Below the pieces are notes generated by a model, which made no database searches, was not told where the DNA came from, and saw nothing but the letters and a program-made list of their open reading frames with translations. From Acidobacteriota bacterium (GTDB taxonomy: Bacteria > Acidobacteriota > Thermoanaerobaculia > Gp7-AA8), in assembly GCA_019244185.1 (NCBI GenBank), contig JAFATB010000010.1:57773-121772 (forward strand): a stretch of 64,000 nt of DNA, given 5' to 3'. Each line of letters begins with the position of its first letter. The stretch's first letter is position 1. Made by a program: the position numbers and the translations under genes. Positions 1 through 9,931 of the stretch are shown in pieces.

Positions 1-1
1 C

Positions 2-130
2 GGCGGCGGCGCGTTGAAGATGGTGCTCGGTGGCGTCGCGGGCTTGCTCTTCGGCGCGATCGTCGGCGGCGTCAGCGCGGTCGTGTTCGTGCTCAAGTCG
101 CTGCGGAAGGTGTTCATCCCGTTCAAGTAG
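2..130 (+). CDS. C-terminal fragment of a small membrane protein (truncated by window edge)
   Basis: Open frame from window start to TAG at 128-130: GGGALKMVLGGVAGLLFGAIVGGVSAVVFVLKSLRKVFIPFK; hydrophobic glycine-rich segment. Confidence 0.45.
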   Translation, partial: GGGALKMVLGGVAGLLFGAIVGGVSAVVFVLKSLRKVFIPFK

Positions 131-143
131 AATCGCGGCCGAG

Positions 144-845
144 GTGAGCGACGCCCGGAAGCGGTTCCCGGTCGTGAAGGCCGTGCTCGGCGTCGTCGCC
201 ATCGCGGCGCTGCTCGTCGCGCTGCGCCTGCTGCCGATTGGGCCGTGGCTGGTGCGGTTTCAGGCGTGGGTGCGGAGCATCGGACCGGCGGGCTACGTCG
301 TGTACACGCTCGCGTACGTCGTCGCGTGCGTCTGCTTTCTGCCGGCGTCGCCGCTCACGTTCGGCGCGGGCGCGATCTTCGGCTTCGTCAAAGGCTCGAT
401 CGTCGTGATCGTCGGCGCGACGATCGGCGCGACGGTCTCGTTCCTCCTCGGCCGTACGCTGATGCGCAAAAAGATCGAGGCACTGACGGCGAACAACGCG
501 AAGTTCCGCGCGCTCGACCGCGCCATCACGCGCGAAGGCGCGCGCATCGTGTTCCTCATCCGCCTCGCGCCGGTGTTCCCGTATGCCTATATCAACTTCG
601 CGTTCGGACTGACCGGCGTGCGGCTGCTGTCGTATGTCGTGGCGACGTTCTTCGGGATCATTCCGGTGACGCTCGCCTTCGTCTGGATCAGCGACACCGC
701 CGCGCGGGCCGCGACCGCGGAGCTGACGACGACGCGGCTCGCGATTCAGATTGCAGGCGGCATCCTCGCCGTCATCGCCACGGTATTTGTCACACGAATC
801 GCGCTCACTGCCGTACGCAAAGCGGGCGTCGACGAGCCAACCTGA
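144..845 (+). CDS. TVP38/TMEM64 (SNARE-associated/DedA-like) family membrane protein
   Basis: In-frame GTG at 144; FLPASPLTFGAGAIFG...GATIGATVSFLLGR and RLAPVFPYAYINFAFGLTGV typical of the family. Confidence 0.85.
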   Translation: MSDARKRFPVVKAVLGVVAIAALLVALRLLPIGPWLVRFQAWVRSIGPAGYVVYTLAYVVACVCFLPASPLTFGAGAIFGFVKGSIVVIVGATIGATVSFLLGRTLMRKKIEALTANNAKFRALDRAITREGARIVFLIRLAPVFPYAYINFAFGLTGVRLLSYVVATFFGIIPVTLAFVWISDTAARAATAELTTTRLAIQIAGGILAVIATVFVTRIALTAVRKAGVDEPT

Positions 846-862
846 AGAAGCCTTGGGCAACC

Positions 863-885
863 AGCGCACCCGGCCGGGCCGGGTG
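863..885. repeat. GC-rich palindromic repeat (family B copy 1)
   Basis: CACCCGGCC-G-GGCCGGGTG perfect palindrome at 867-885; AGCGCACCCGGCCGGGCCGG matches 19/20 with 40870-40889. Confidence 0.6.
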
Positions 886-928
886 GGTAGGACTCGAATA
901 TGCTTTCGCCTTGAAGCGGAGGCATCAG

Positions 929-3709
929 ATGACCAACCCCCTTGCGGAGCTCCCCAAGCTCGGACAGAGCGTCTGGTACGACCAGATGGAGCGCAAGCTC
1001 GTCTCGAGCGGCGAGCTGCAGCGGATGATCGACGAAGACGACTTGCGCGGTCTCACGTCGAATCCCACCATTTTCGAGAAAGCGATCAGCGGCAGCGAAG
1101 ACTACGACGGCCAGTTGCGCATGCTCGCCTCGCAGGGCATGTCGCGCGACGACATCTACGACGAGATCGTGATCGAAGACATTGGCAACGCCGCCGACGT
1201 CTTTCTCCCCGTCTACCGCAAGACCAACGGCGACGACGGCTACGTGAGTCTCGAAGTCTCGCCGCTGTTCGCGCGCGATACGGCGAAGACGGTCGCCGAG
1301 GCGAAGCGGCTGTTCGTGAAACTCGGGCGCGACAACGCCATGATCAAGATTCCGGCGACGCCGGAAGGCATCCCCGCGATCGAGCAGGCCATCGCCACCG
1401 GGATCAACGTCAACGTTACGCTGATCTTCTCCATCGACGTCTACGCGCAGGTGATCGAAGCGTATCTGCGCGGTCTCGAACGGCGCGCCTCGCAGAGCCT
1501 GCCGATCGGCAACATCGCGTCCGTCGCGAGCTTCTTCGTCAGCCGCATCGACGCGCAGGCGGACAAGCAACTCGACGCGAAGATGAAAGACGATCCGTCG
1601 CTCGCGGAGCTGAAAGGGAAGGTCGCCATCGCGAACGCGAAGGTCGCGTATCAGCTGTTCAAAGAGCAATTCAGCAGCTCGCGCTTCGAGAAGCTCCGCG
1701 CGCTCGGCGCGCGTGTGCAGCGGCCGCTGTGGGCGTCGACCGGCACGAAGGATCCGAAGTACAGCGACGTGCTCTACATCGAGTCGCTGATCGGCGCCGA
1801 CACCGTGAACACGATTCCGCCGGCGACGTTCAACGCATTCCGCGATCACGGCCGCGTGCAGCCGACGCTCGAAGCGGATCTCGACGACGCGAAGCGCGTG
1901 CTGGCCACGTTCGAGGCGAAAGGCTTCAGCCTCAAAGCGATCACCGACAAGCTCACCGACGACGGCGTGAAAGCGTTCGACGAATCATTCGCGCAGCTGA
2001 CGGACACCATCGAGGCGCGGCGCGACGCCGTCGTGCGCGGACTGCCCGAGCGGCTCACGTTGCACAACGTGCCGTCGCTCGACGAGTTCATCGCGCGCGC
2101 GGAGAAAGACAAAGTCGTCTCGCGCATCTGGGCCAAAGACGCGACGCTGTGGAAGTCCGACGACGAGCACAAGAAGATCATCGAGAACGCGCTCGGCTGG
2201 CTCGTCGTGATGAACCAGATGAAGCGCAACGCGAAAGGACTCGTCGAGCTCACCGACGAATACCGCCGCGGCATGGAGTACGTCGTCGTCCTCGGCATGG
2301 GCGGCTCGAGTCTCGTGTCCGAGGTGACGCGGCGCGTCTTCCCGAAACGCGAGGGATATCCGGAGCTGCTCGTGCTCGACTCGACGGCGCCCGACGCCAT
2401 CGCGCAGCTCGAGGCGCACATCGATCTCGCGAAGACGCTGTTCATCGTCGCGTCGAAGTCGGGCTCCACGACCGAGCCGCGCATGTTCCACCGCTACTTC
2501 TACGAGCGGATGAAGAGCGTGGCCGGCGAGCGCGCGGGCATGCACTTCATCGCCATCACCGATCCCGGCTCGCAGCTCATCGAAGAGGCGAAGCGCGATC
2601 GCTTCCGCTCGACGTTCCTCAACCTGCCCGACATCGGCGGCCGCTACTCCGCGCTGTCGTTCTTCGGCCTCGTGCCGATGGCGCTGGCCGGCGTCGACGT
2701 CGACACGCTGCTCGACCGCGCGCAACACGCCGCGCACGTGTCGTCGCTGCCGCAGATCCGCAAGAATCCCGCGGCGCTCCTCGGCGTGGTCCTCGGCGCG
2801 ATGGCGCAGCAGGGGCGCAACAAGCTGACGCTGATCACGCCGCGCCCGCTCGACACGCTCGGCCTCTGGGTCGAGCAGCTGATCGCGGAGAGCACCGGGA
2901 AGGAAGGCAAAGGCATCGTGCCGATCGCCGGCGAGCCGGATCTCCCCGCGAACGCGTACGGCAACGATCGCCTGTTCGTCTGCGTGCGCATGCGCGGCAG
3001 CGACGAGACCGCGCGTCTGCGCGAGCTCGCCGCCGCGGGACATCCGGTCGTCGATCTCGTGCTCGAAGACGCGCTCGACCTCGGCGAGACGTTTTTCGTC
3101 TGGGAGTTCGCGACCGCGGTTGCCGGCACGATCCTCGGCGTCGACACGTTCGATCAGCCGAACGTGCAGGAGTCGAAAGACAACACGAAACGCATCCTCG
3201 GCGAGATCGCCGGCGGCGCTCAGAGCTCGCAGCCGGTCGAAGTGCGCCGCGCCGGCGACGATGACGCACTCGCGGCGTTGCTCGCGCAGGTGAAGCCCGG
3301 CGACTACTTCGCCATCACCGAATACTTCGCGGAAACGCCGGAACGCGACGCCGCCATCGCGCGCATCCGCGAGGCCATCGCGCGCGAGCTGCACGTCGCG
3401 ACGACGACGGGCTACGGCCCGCGCTTCCTCCATTCGACCGGACAGCTGCACAAGGGCGGGCCGGAGACCGGCGTGTTTCTGCAACTCGTCGCGAGTGCGC
3501 GCGACATCGACATTCCCGGTGAGAACCTCACATTCAGCCAGCTCGTCGGCGCGCAGGCCCTCGGCGACGCGCAGTCGCTCGCCACGCGTCACCGCCGCCT
3601 GCTGCGTCTCGACCTCGGCAACGACATCGACGCGAATCTCGCGTGGCTCGAGAAGTCGGTGACGCAGGCGCTGGCGCGCAACGCGAACGGCGCACGGGTG
3701 AAGGCATGA
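929..3709 (+). CDS. tal-pgi: Bifunctional transaldolase / glucose-6-phosphate isomerase
   Basis: N-term transaldolase (GLTSNPTIFEKAI, MIKIPATPEGIPAI, NVTLIFS, ASTGTKDP) fused to PGI (VVVLGMGGSSLVSEV, SKSGSTTEP, TDPGS, GRYSALS). Confidence 0.95.
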   Translation: MTNPLAELPKLGQSVWYDQMERKLVSSGELQRMIDEDDLRGLTSNPTIFEKAISGSEDYDGQLRMLASQGMSRDDIYDEIVIEDIGNAADVFLPVYRKTNGDDGYVSLEVSPLFARDTAKTVAEAKRLFVKLGRDNAMIKIPATPEGIPAIEQAIATGINVNVTLIFSIDVYAQVIEAYLRGLERRASQSLPIGNIASVASFFVSRIDAQADKQLDAKMKDDPSLAELKGKVAIANAKVAYQLFKEQFSSSRFEKLRALGARVQRPLWASTGTKDPKYSDVLYIESLIGADTVNTIPPATFNAFRDHGRVQPTLEADLDDAKRVLATFEAKGFSLKAITDKLTDDGVKAFDESFAQLTDTIEARRDAVVRGLPERLTLHNVPSLDEFIARAEKDKVVSRIWAKDATLWKSDDEHKKIIENALGWLVVMNQMKRNAKGLVELTDEYRRGMEYVVVLGMGGSSLVSEVTRRVFPKREGYPELLVLDSTAPDAIAQLEAHIDLAKTLFIVASKSGSTTEPRMFHRYFYERMKSVAGERAGMHFIAITDPGSQLIEEAKRDRFRSTFLNLPDIGGRYSALSFFGLVPMALAGVDVDTLLDRAQHAAHVSSLPQIRKNPAALLGVVLGAMAQQGRNKLTLITPRPLDTLGLWVEQLIAESTGKEGKGIVPIAGEPDLPANAYGNDRLFVCVRMRGSDETARLRELAAAGHPVVDLVLEDALDLGETFFVWEFATAVAGTILGVDTFDQPNVQESKDNTKRILGEIAGGAQSSQPVEVRRAGDDDALAALLAQVKPGDYFAITEYFAETPERDAAIARIREAIARELHVATTTGYGPRFLHSTGQLHKGGPETGVFLQLVASARDIDIPGENLTFSQLVGAQALGDAQSLATRHRRLLRLDLGNDIDANLAWLEKSVTQALARNANGARVKA

Positions 3710-5115
3710 CGGCGCAGTTCGGAATGATCGGCCTCGCGGTGATGGGGTCGAACCTCGCGCTGAACATCGAGGAGCACGGCTTCTCGGTCGCCGTCTGGAA
3801 CCGCGAGCCGGATCGCACCGACAAGTTCATCCGCGACAACGCGGGGAAGAAGTTCACCGGCACGAAGACGCTCGAGGAGTTCGTCGCCGCGCTCGCACGT
3901 CCGCGCCGGATCATGATGATGATCAAGGCGGGCGCGCCGGTCGACGAGATGCTCGACAAGCTGATGCCGCTGCTCGAGCCGGGCGACGTCGTCATCGACG
4001 GCGGCAACTCGTGGTTCAAGGACACGCAGGCGCGCTCGCAGCGGCTGCTCGAACACGACCTCCACTTCGTCGGCTCCGGCGTCTCCGGCGGCGAAGACGG
4101 CGCGCGCTTCGGTCCGTCGCTCATGCCCGGCGGCACGCGCGAGTCGTGGGAGTCGATCCGCGAGGTGTTCGAAGCCATCGCCGCGCGCAGCGACTCCGGG
4201 CCGTGCGTCACGTACTGCGGCACCGACGGCGCGGGTCACTTCGTGAAGATGGTGCACAACGGCATCGAGTACGGCGACATGCAGCTCATCGCCGAGGCGT
4301 ACGACCTGCTGCGGCGTGGGTTGGGGTGCGATGCGGAGGAGCTCGCGCGCATTTTCGACGAATGGAACCGCGGTCCGCTGCAGTCGTTCCTCATCGAGAT
4401 CACGGCGAAGATCTTCCGCGTGCGCGATCCGGAGACGGGCGCGCCGCTGGTCGAGAAGGTGCTCGACAAGGCGGGACAGAAAGGCACCGGCAAGTGGACG
4501 GCGCAGGTCGCGCTCGATCTCGCGGTGCCGATTCCGACGATCGCCGCTGCCATCGACGCGCGCGTGCTGTCGTCGATGAAAGACGAGCGCGTCGCCGCCT
4601 CGAAGCTCTTCGACGCGCCGTCGCCGCGCGCGGTCGAGAGCCGCGAGCAGTTCATCCGCGACGTGCACGACGCGTTGTACGCCGCGAAGATCTGTTCGTA
4701 CGCCCAGGGCATGGCGCTCATTCAGGCCGGCAGCCGCGAATGGAAGTGGACCATCGACATGCGCGAGATCGCGCGCATCTGGAAGGCCGGCTGCATCATC
4801 CGCGCGAAGTTCCTCGACTCGATCATGCAGGCGTACGAGCGCGACCCGCGGCTCGCGAACCTGCTGCTCGACGAGCAGTTCCGCGCCGACATCGCGCGTT
4901 CGCAGGACGCATGGCGCCGCGCGTCCGCCTTCGCGCAGACGCACGGCATCCCGGTGCCCGCGTTCAGCGCCTCGCTCGCGTACTTTGACAGCTACCGCAC
5001 CGCGGAGCTGCCGCAGAACCTGACGCAGGCGCAGCGCGACCTCTTCGGCGCGCACACGTACCAGCGGAATGACAAAGGGGCGGACGCGCCGTTCGTGCAC
5101 ACGGATTGGGAGTAG
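3706..5115 (+). CDS. gnd: 6-phosphogluconate dehydrogenase (decarboxylating)
   Basis: FGMIGLAVMGSNLALNIEEHGFSVAVWNR, IDGGNSWFKDT, GSGVSGGEDGARFGPSLMPGG, HFVKMVHNGIEYGDMQLIAEAY; ATGA overlap with tal-pgi. Confidence 0.96.
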   Translation: MTAQFGMIGLAVMGSNLALNIEEHGFSVAVWNREPDRTDKFIRDNAGKKFTGTKTLEEFVAALARPRRIMMMIKAGAPVDEMLDKLMPLLEPGDVVIDGGNSWFKDTQARSQRLLEHDLHFVGSGVSGGEDGARFGPSLMPGGTRESWESIREVFEAIAARSDSGPCVTYCGTDGAGHFVKMVHNGIEYGDMQLIAEAYDLLRRGLGCDAEELARIFDEWNRGPLQSFLIEITAKIFRVRDPETGAPLVEKVLDKAGQKGTGKWTAQVALDLAVPIPTIAAAIDARVLSSMKDERVAASKLFDAPSPRAVESREQFIRDVHDALYAAKICSYAQGMALIQAGSREWKWTIDMREIARIWKAGCIIRAKFLDSIMQAYERDPRLANLLLDEQFRADIARSQDAWRRASAFAQTHGIPVPAFSASLAYFDSYRTAELPQNLTQAQRDLFGAHTYQRNDKGADAPFVHTDWE

Positions 5116-5118
5116 CGC

Positions 5119-6549
5119 TCAGCGCTGCTCCCGCCACGCCTTGTCCCAGCCGAGCTTCACGGCCGTGCCGAGGTTCACCGTGCCGTCGCTGTTGTACGTA
5201 CCGTTGTCGATGAGCCGCTTCTTCTGTTCTTCGTTGAGGTACGCGGGCAGCTTCGCGGTCGGGCTGTCGGGGATGAACTCGACGCCGTCGCGGATCGGCT
5301 GAAAGTCTTTGTAGCCGCGGCGCACGCCGTACACGACATAGGAGAACTCGACGTCCTTCGAGGCTTCGGCTTCGATGTGATCGAGCGACTGCTGCGTCAC
5401 CGCGACCATCGCCAGCCCGCCGATCGGCGTGAGGTGCACGGTCATCCCCTCTTCTTCGGTGGTCATGCGGAACGCCTCCGGCACGTCGATGACCGCGCGA
5501 CCGTGTACGAAGCGTCCGCGTCCACGAAAATACGTGCCGGCCTCGGGACCCTCGAGCGCTGCAAAGCGAATGACTTTCGTCGCATCCGACGGATGCGGAT
5601 CGACGAAGAACTTGGTGCCCGACGCCGCGAGGTCGCCCGCCGCGTAGACCGCGTACGTGTTGTTCGCGAGGTAGCCGCTGCGGAGGATGTTGCCGTTTGC
5701 ATCGTTGTACGTGCCGCCCACGCCGGCGGCATTGTTTGTGTTGCCGAGGACTCCGAAGCCGAGCTGGGATTCGCCGCGAACACCTGCCAGATTGCCGATC
5801 GCCGTGCCGGAGCGCGCGCCGGAAATCCCGAGGACGCCGCCGCCGAACCCGGTGGTGCCGGAGTTGAATCCCTTGACTCCCCACGTCGCGCCCGCCGTCG
5901 TGTAGCCCATCACGCCGGAACCGTCGGTGAGATTCAGCGTGGTCAGCGTGCCGAGCACGCCGGTCGTGTAGATGCCGCTCACGCTCGAGCCGTTGATGCC
6001 GTAGATCACGCCGCTGTCGTCCATGCTGCCGGTCATGCGGAAGCTCTTGCCCGCCGGCAGCGTGCCCGCGCCGCCGATGAAGTAGCCGTTGAGATCGATG
6101 ATGATGTCCGTCGCGCCGCCGGCGAAGACGGAGATCTGTCCGCTCGCACCGGTCGCGACGATGGAGGCGTTGGCGACCGGGACGCCGGTGCCGAAGTTCA
6201 CGGACGACACGTTCGGCCGCGTCGTTCCCGCCGCCCACGCGGTGATGTAGCTGCCGCTGGCGACGTTGTAGTTCACGATGGTGAAGTTGAGCGAGTACGA
6301 CTGCGCCGTGAGCGGGAGTCCGGTGCACGGCCCCGCGGCTACGTCGTAGGTGCGCGTCTCCAGCGCGGCGTATGAAGGGCCGCCGAACGGGCCGCTCGGA
6401 TTGCGCGTGTCCACGAGCCGGCACGGCGTCACCGCCACGAACGCAAGCGCATTCGTGCGCGTGGCCGCCACCGGCCAGTTCTGGAGCGGGATGTTCTGCG
6501 CGAAGGCGGAGAGCGTGCTGGCGAGAAGGAATGAAAGAATGATTCGCAT
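5119..6549 (-). CDS. Secreted protein of unknown function (FVAVTPCRLVDTR domain)
   Basis: Signal peptide MRIILSFLLASTLSAFA; FVAVTPCRLVDTRNPSGPFGGP...DIIIDLNGYF. Confidence 0.75.
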   Translation of the reverse strand: MRIILSFLLASTLSAFAQNIPLQNWPVAATRTNALAFVAVTPCRLVDTRNPSGPFGGPSYAALETRTYDVAAGPCTGLPLTAQSYSLNFTIVNYNVASGSYITAWAAGTTRPNVSSVNFGTGVPVANASIVATGASGQISVFAGGATDIIIDLNGYFIGGAGTLPAGKSFRMTGSMDDSGVIYGINGSSVSGIYTTGVLGTLTTLNLTDGSGVMGYTTAGATWGVKGFNSGTTGFGGGVLGISGARSGTAIGNLAGVRGESQLGFGVLGNTNNAAGVGGTYNDANGNILRSGYLANNTYAVYAAGDLAASGTKFFVDPHPSDATKVIRFAALEGPEAGTYFRGRGRFVHGRAVIDVPEAFRMTTEEEGMTVHLTPIGGLAMVAVTQQSLDHIEAEASKDVEFSYVVYGVRRGYKDFQPIRDGVEFIPDSPTAKLPAYLNEEQKKRLIDNGTYNSDGTVNLGTAVKLGWDKAWREQR

Positions 6550-6601
6550 GCGGTGAATTACCGCGTACAGAATCAAGTAAGTCAATCTGTAAAAATGGTA
6601 A

Positions 6602-7861
6602 TTACAACTGCGGCTTCAGCCACCCCGCCATCCGCTCCTTCACGCGGTCCAGCCACGGGCGGCGGATCCACCGCGGGGGCGTGATCTCCTCGCTGCGGGC
6701 GAGGTCTTCGAAGAACATCTGCTCCATCTGCGCGGCCACGCCTTCGTCGTGCACGTTGACGTTTACCTCGTCGTTGAGGCGGAACGAACGGTCGTCGAAG
6801 TTCGAGCTGCCGATGGTGGTCCAGACGCCGTCGACCACCATCGTCTTCGCGTGCATCATCGTCGGCTGGTACTCGAAGATGCGGATGCCGCGCAGAAGGA
6901 GTTGCGCGTAAAAGAGGCGTCCGGCGTGGCGCGCGACGGGGACGTCGGTCGATTCGCCGGGGACGATGACGCGCACGTCGACGCCGCGGCGCACGGCGCC
7001 TTCGAGCGCGCGGATGGTGTCGCGGTCGGGGACGAAGTAGGCGTTCGAGATGTAGATCGAGCGCGTGGCGCTGACGATCGACACGATGTAGAGGAGCTTG
7101 ACCGCCGACGAGCCTTCGCTCGGCGACGACTTCACGACCTGCGTCAGCTGCGTGCCTCGCGGCTCGATGCGGGGGAAGTAGTCGAGCCCCGTCAGCAACT
7201 CGCCGCGGCTCTTGACCCAGTTGTCCATGAACGCGAACTGCATCTGCGTCACCACCGGCCCTTCGACGCGCACCATCGTCTCGCGCCAGTGCTCGTGCGA
7301 GTCGGCGTCGCCCAGCCAGTTGTCGGCGATGCCGACGCCACCGGAGAAGCCGACCGTGCCGTCGACGATGAGCAGCTTGCGGTGCGTGCGGTGGTTGACG
7401 CGCGAGAGCGTGTACCAGCGCAGCGGATGGAACCACTCGACGCGCACGCCGTTGCGCTGCAGGAACTCGACGAGCTCCGGCGACATCGTGGCCGAGCCGA
7501 CCGCGTCGAGGATCACGTTGACGAGGACGCCCGCACGCGCGCGCTCGGCCAGCGCCTGCGCGAAGATCTTCCCGACTTCGCCGTCCCAGTAGATGTAGAA
7601 CTCGAGGTTGATCGTCTTCTGCGCCGCGCGGATCGCGGCGAGCATCGACGGGAAAATCTGTACGCCGTTTTTGAGCACGTCGACGCGATTGCCTTCCGAC
7701 AGCGCCGCACCGGTGAGCGCGTGCATCGTCTGCAGGAACGCGAGGTCGCGCACGCCGAACTGATGGCGCATGTGGTAGCGCATCGGCACGCGCCGCCGCA
7801 CCATCGGCAGCGGTGAACGTCCCGGATAGCGCGGCCGCTTACGCCGGCGGAAGAAGCTCAC
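6602..7861 (-). CDS. Phospholipase D/cardiolipin synthase family protein
   Basis: Two HKD-type motifs (HRKLLIVDG, HAKTMVVDG); GTG start overlapping upstream TGA. Confidence 0.88.
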   Translation of the reverse strand: MSFFRRRKRPRYPGRSPLPMVRRRVPMRYHMRHQFGVRDLAFLQTMHALTGAALSEGNRVDVLKNGVQIFPSMLAAIRAAQKTINLEFYIYWDGEVGKIFAQALAERARAGVLVNVILDAVGSATMSPELVEFLQRNGVRVEWFHPLRWYTLSRVNHRTHRKLLIVDGTVGFSGGVGIADNWLGDADSHEHWRETMVRVEGPVVTQMQFAFMDNWVKSRGELLTGLDYFPRIEPRGTQLTQVVKSSPSEGSSAVKLLYIVSIVSATRSIYISNAYFVPDRDTIRALEGAVRRGVDVRVIVPGESTDVPVARHAGRLFYAQLLLRGIRIFEYQPTMMHAKTMVVDGVWTTIGSSNFDDRSFRLNDEVNVNVHDEGVAAQMEQMFFEDLARSEEITPPRWIRRPWLDRVKERMAGWLKPQL

Positions 7862-8409
7862 AGCAGCGGTCCCCGCTTGCCGATCAGCCAGAACACGAGC
7901 GCGAGCAGCGCGCCGAACGCGACCACCACCACCGCCGCGAGGAACGCCACGATCAGCACCGTCACGAGCGCGATCTCGAACGGCGTGCGCGGCGTGCGGC
8001 GGCGGTTCCGGTAGCGCTCGAGCAGCCGCATGTTCTTCATGTTCTCTTCGAAGAGAAAGTCGAAGACGTCGCCCGCGACCGGCACCGCGCCGATGGCGAT
8101 GTCGAAGGCGATATTGAAGACCATGCGAAGAATGATGCGCGCGGGCACGCGATGGCGCAGCGCGCCGACGACGATCCACGTCGAGAGGATGCCGGCGGCG
8201 AGATCGCCGATGCCGGGAATGAGGCCGAGGGCCGCGTCGAGACCGAAGCGGAAGCGCGTGCCCGGGATCGCCACCGCCTCGTCCATCAGCCGCGCGAAAC
8301 GCCGCAGCGCGACGAGATCGCGCGGGAGCTTCTCATCCGGCTCGATGACTTCCGGCTCGATGGCCTTTGGCACGCTCAGCCATAATGCAAGAGTCAGGCG
8401 AGGCGGCAA
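7858..8409 (-). CDS. DUF4112 domain-containing protein
   Basis: LDAALGLIPGIGDLAAGILSTWIVVGALRHRVPARIILRMVFNIAFDIAIGAVPVAGDVFDFLF typical of DUF4112. Confidence 0.85.
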   Translation of the reverse strand: MPPRLTLALWLSVPKAIEPEVIEPDEKLPRDLVALRRFARLMDEAVAIPGTRFRFGLDAALGLIPGIGDLAAGILSTWIVVGALRHRVPARIILRMVFNIAFDIAIGAVPVAGDVFDFLFEENMKNMRLLERYRNRRRTPRTPFEIALVTVLIVAFLAAVVVVAFGALLALVFWLIGKRGPLL

Positions 8410-8452
8410 GGCATGCGGTATGAGTAATGAGTACGCTTCGCGAGCCTGAACG

Positions 8453-9871
8453 ATGAGCGAGGAACCGAAACGCGGCTGGCGGCAGACGTCGATCGAACGC
8501 CTGCGCCGCGCCCATGGCTGGATCTGGGGCTGGCTGACCGATCCGGCCGTGCTGGTCTACCGCCGCCACGGCTCGGGACGCAAGCGCACGCGCGCGCTGG
8601 TGGTGGAGTTTTTCCTCTTCGTCCGCGAGGTCGTGCGCGAGTTTTACAGCGTGCAGGGCACCGCGCGCGCCGCCGCGCTCGCGTACACGACGCTGCTCTC
8701 GCTGATCCCGCTCCTGGTCGCGTTCACGCACATCCTCAACGAGTACTTCAAGAACATCTTCCCCGGCTTCCAGACGCAGATCGACACGATCCTCAACGCG
8801 GTCATCCCGTATCAGTCGCCGCAGATCACGTATCACCTCGCGCGCTTCGCCGAGAACGCGCAGACCGCCTCGACCCTCGGCGCGATCGCGTTCATGTTCG
8901 TCGCCTTCCGTCTCTTCGTCGCCGTCGAGGCCGCGGTGAACATGATCTGGAAAGTGCGCAGCGTGCGCGGCTACCGCCAGAAGATCATGGCCTTCACGAT
9001 GCTGTTCTTCTGGGGGCCGCTGCTGATGGGGCTCTCGTTCACGACCACGACCATGCTCGAGCGCAACCGCTATCTGCGCGTGCTGCTGCAGGGCGACTTC
9101 ATCTTCACGATCGTGCCGATCGTCGTGTTGTTCATCGGCTTCACGATGCTGTTCTGGCTCGTGCCGTCGACGAAGGTGCGCATCCAGGCCGCGGCGGCCG
9201 GCGCGCTGGTCACGACGACGCTGTTCACGCTGGTGCGCTGGGGTTTCGGCGTGTACGCGAACCATCTCGTCAGCGGCCGCCTCAATCTCATCTACGGCAC
9301 GATCGGACTCGCGGTGATCTTCCTCATCGCGATCGAGATCATGTGGGTGGTCATCCTCCTCGGCGTCCAGGTGAGTTACGTCTGGCAGAACCTCTACGGC
9401 GTCCTGCGCGCGACGCAGCAGCAGGTGCAGGACGAGCCGCGTTTCGATCTCTACTTCGCGCTGCGCGGCATCATCGAGATCTGCCGCCGCTTCGACCGCC
9501 GCGAGGAAGCGCCGTCCGCGTATCGCCTCGCCGAGCAGTTCGGCTCGACCGACGCGCAGATGGTGCGCGTGCTCCACAAGCTCGAGGAAGCGAAGCTGAT
9601 CACGCCGACCGGCACGGAATGGATCGGCTACGTGCCCGCGTGCGATCCCGATCGCATCCTCGTCGAAGAAGTCGTCGCGCACATGGAAGGCATGCAGCGC
9701 GCGGTCCCGGATCTCGGCCCGGACGACGACGAGCGCGCCGCCGTCGGCGAGCTGTTCCAGCGCCTCAACGCGTGTACGGCCGAGGCGCTCGACCGCACGA
9801 GCGTCGGCCGCGTGGTGCGCGAGCTCTACACGCCGCGCGTCGCGCGCAGCGAAGATCGCGTCACGCTGTGA
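8453..9871 (+). CDS. YihY/virulence factor BrkB family membrane protein
   Basis: ARAAALAYTTLLSLIPLLVAF..., IYGTIGLAVIFLIAIEIMWVVILLGVQVSYV; extra C-terminal winged-helix-like region. Confidence 0.87.
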   Translation: MSEEPKRGWRQTSIERLRRAHGWIWGWLTDPAVLVYRRHGSGRKRTRALVVEFFLFVREVVREFYSVQGTARAAALAYTTLLSLIPLLVAFTHILNEYFKNIFPGFQTQIDTILNAVIPYQSPQITYHLARFAENAQTASTLGAIAFMFVAFRLFVAVEAAVNMIWKVRSVRGYRQKIMAFTMLFFWGPLLMGLSFTTTTMLERNRYLRVLLQGDFIFTIVPIVVLFIGFTMLFWLVPSTKVRIQAAAAGALVTTTLFTLVRWGFGVYANHLVSGRLNLIYGTIGLAVIFLIAIEIMWVVILLGVQVSYVWQNLYGVLRATQQQVQDEPRFDLYFALRGIIEICRRFDRREEAPSAYRLAEQFGSTDAQMVRVLHKLEEAKLITPTGTEWIGYVPACDPDRILVEEVVAHMEGMQRAVPDLGPDDDERAAVGELFQRLNACTAEALDRTSVGRVVRELYTPRVARSEDRVTL

Positions 9872-9890
9872 TGCATTGAACCGCGTGAGT

Positions 9891-9922
9891 CGAGAGCGGC
9901 GACCGGAGGGTCGCCGCTCTCG
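9891..9922. terminator. Bidirectional intrinsic-terminator-like hairpin between convergent genes
   Basis: CGAGAGCGGCGACC-GGAG-GGTCGCCGCTCTCG: perfect 14-bp stem, 4-nt loop, between stop codons of convergent ORFs. Confidence 0.75.
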
Positions 9923-9931
9923 CGTGGACGG

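Noticed and set aside
751-3264. 837-aa ORF overlapping tal-pgi in another frame
   Set aside because: Arg-rich frame-shifted shadow of tal-pgi; tal-pgi motifs are unambiguous.
1985-3592. 535-aa minus-strand ORF antisense to tal-pgi
   Set aside because: Compositional shadow ORF with no recognisable domain.
8420-8433. ATGAGTA direct repeat upstream of the YihY-family gene as another heptamer locus
   Set aside because: Only two units, no inverted partner, and the unit does not fit the GNWGAAN consensus.
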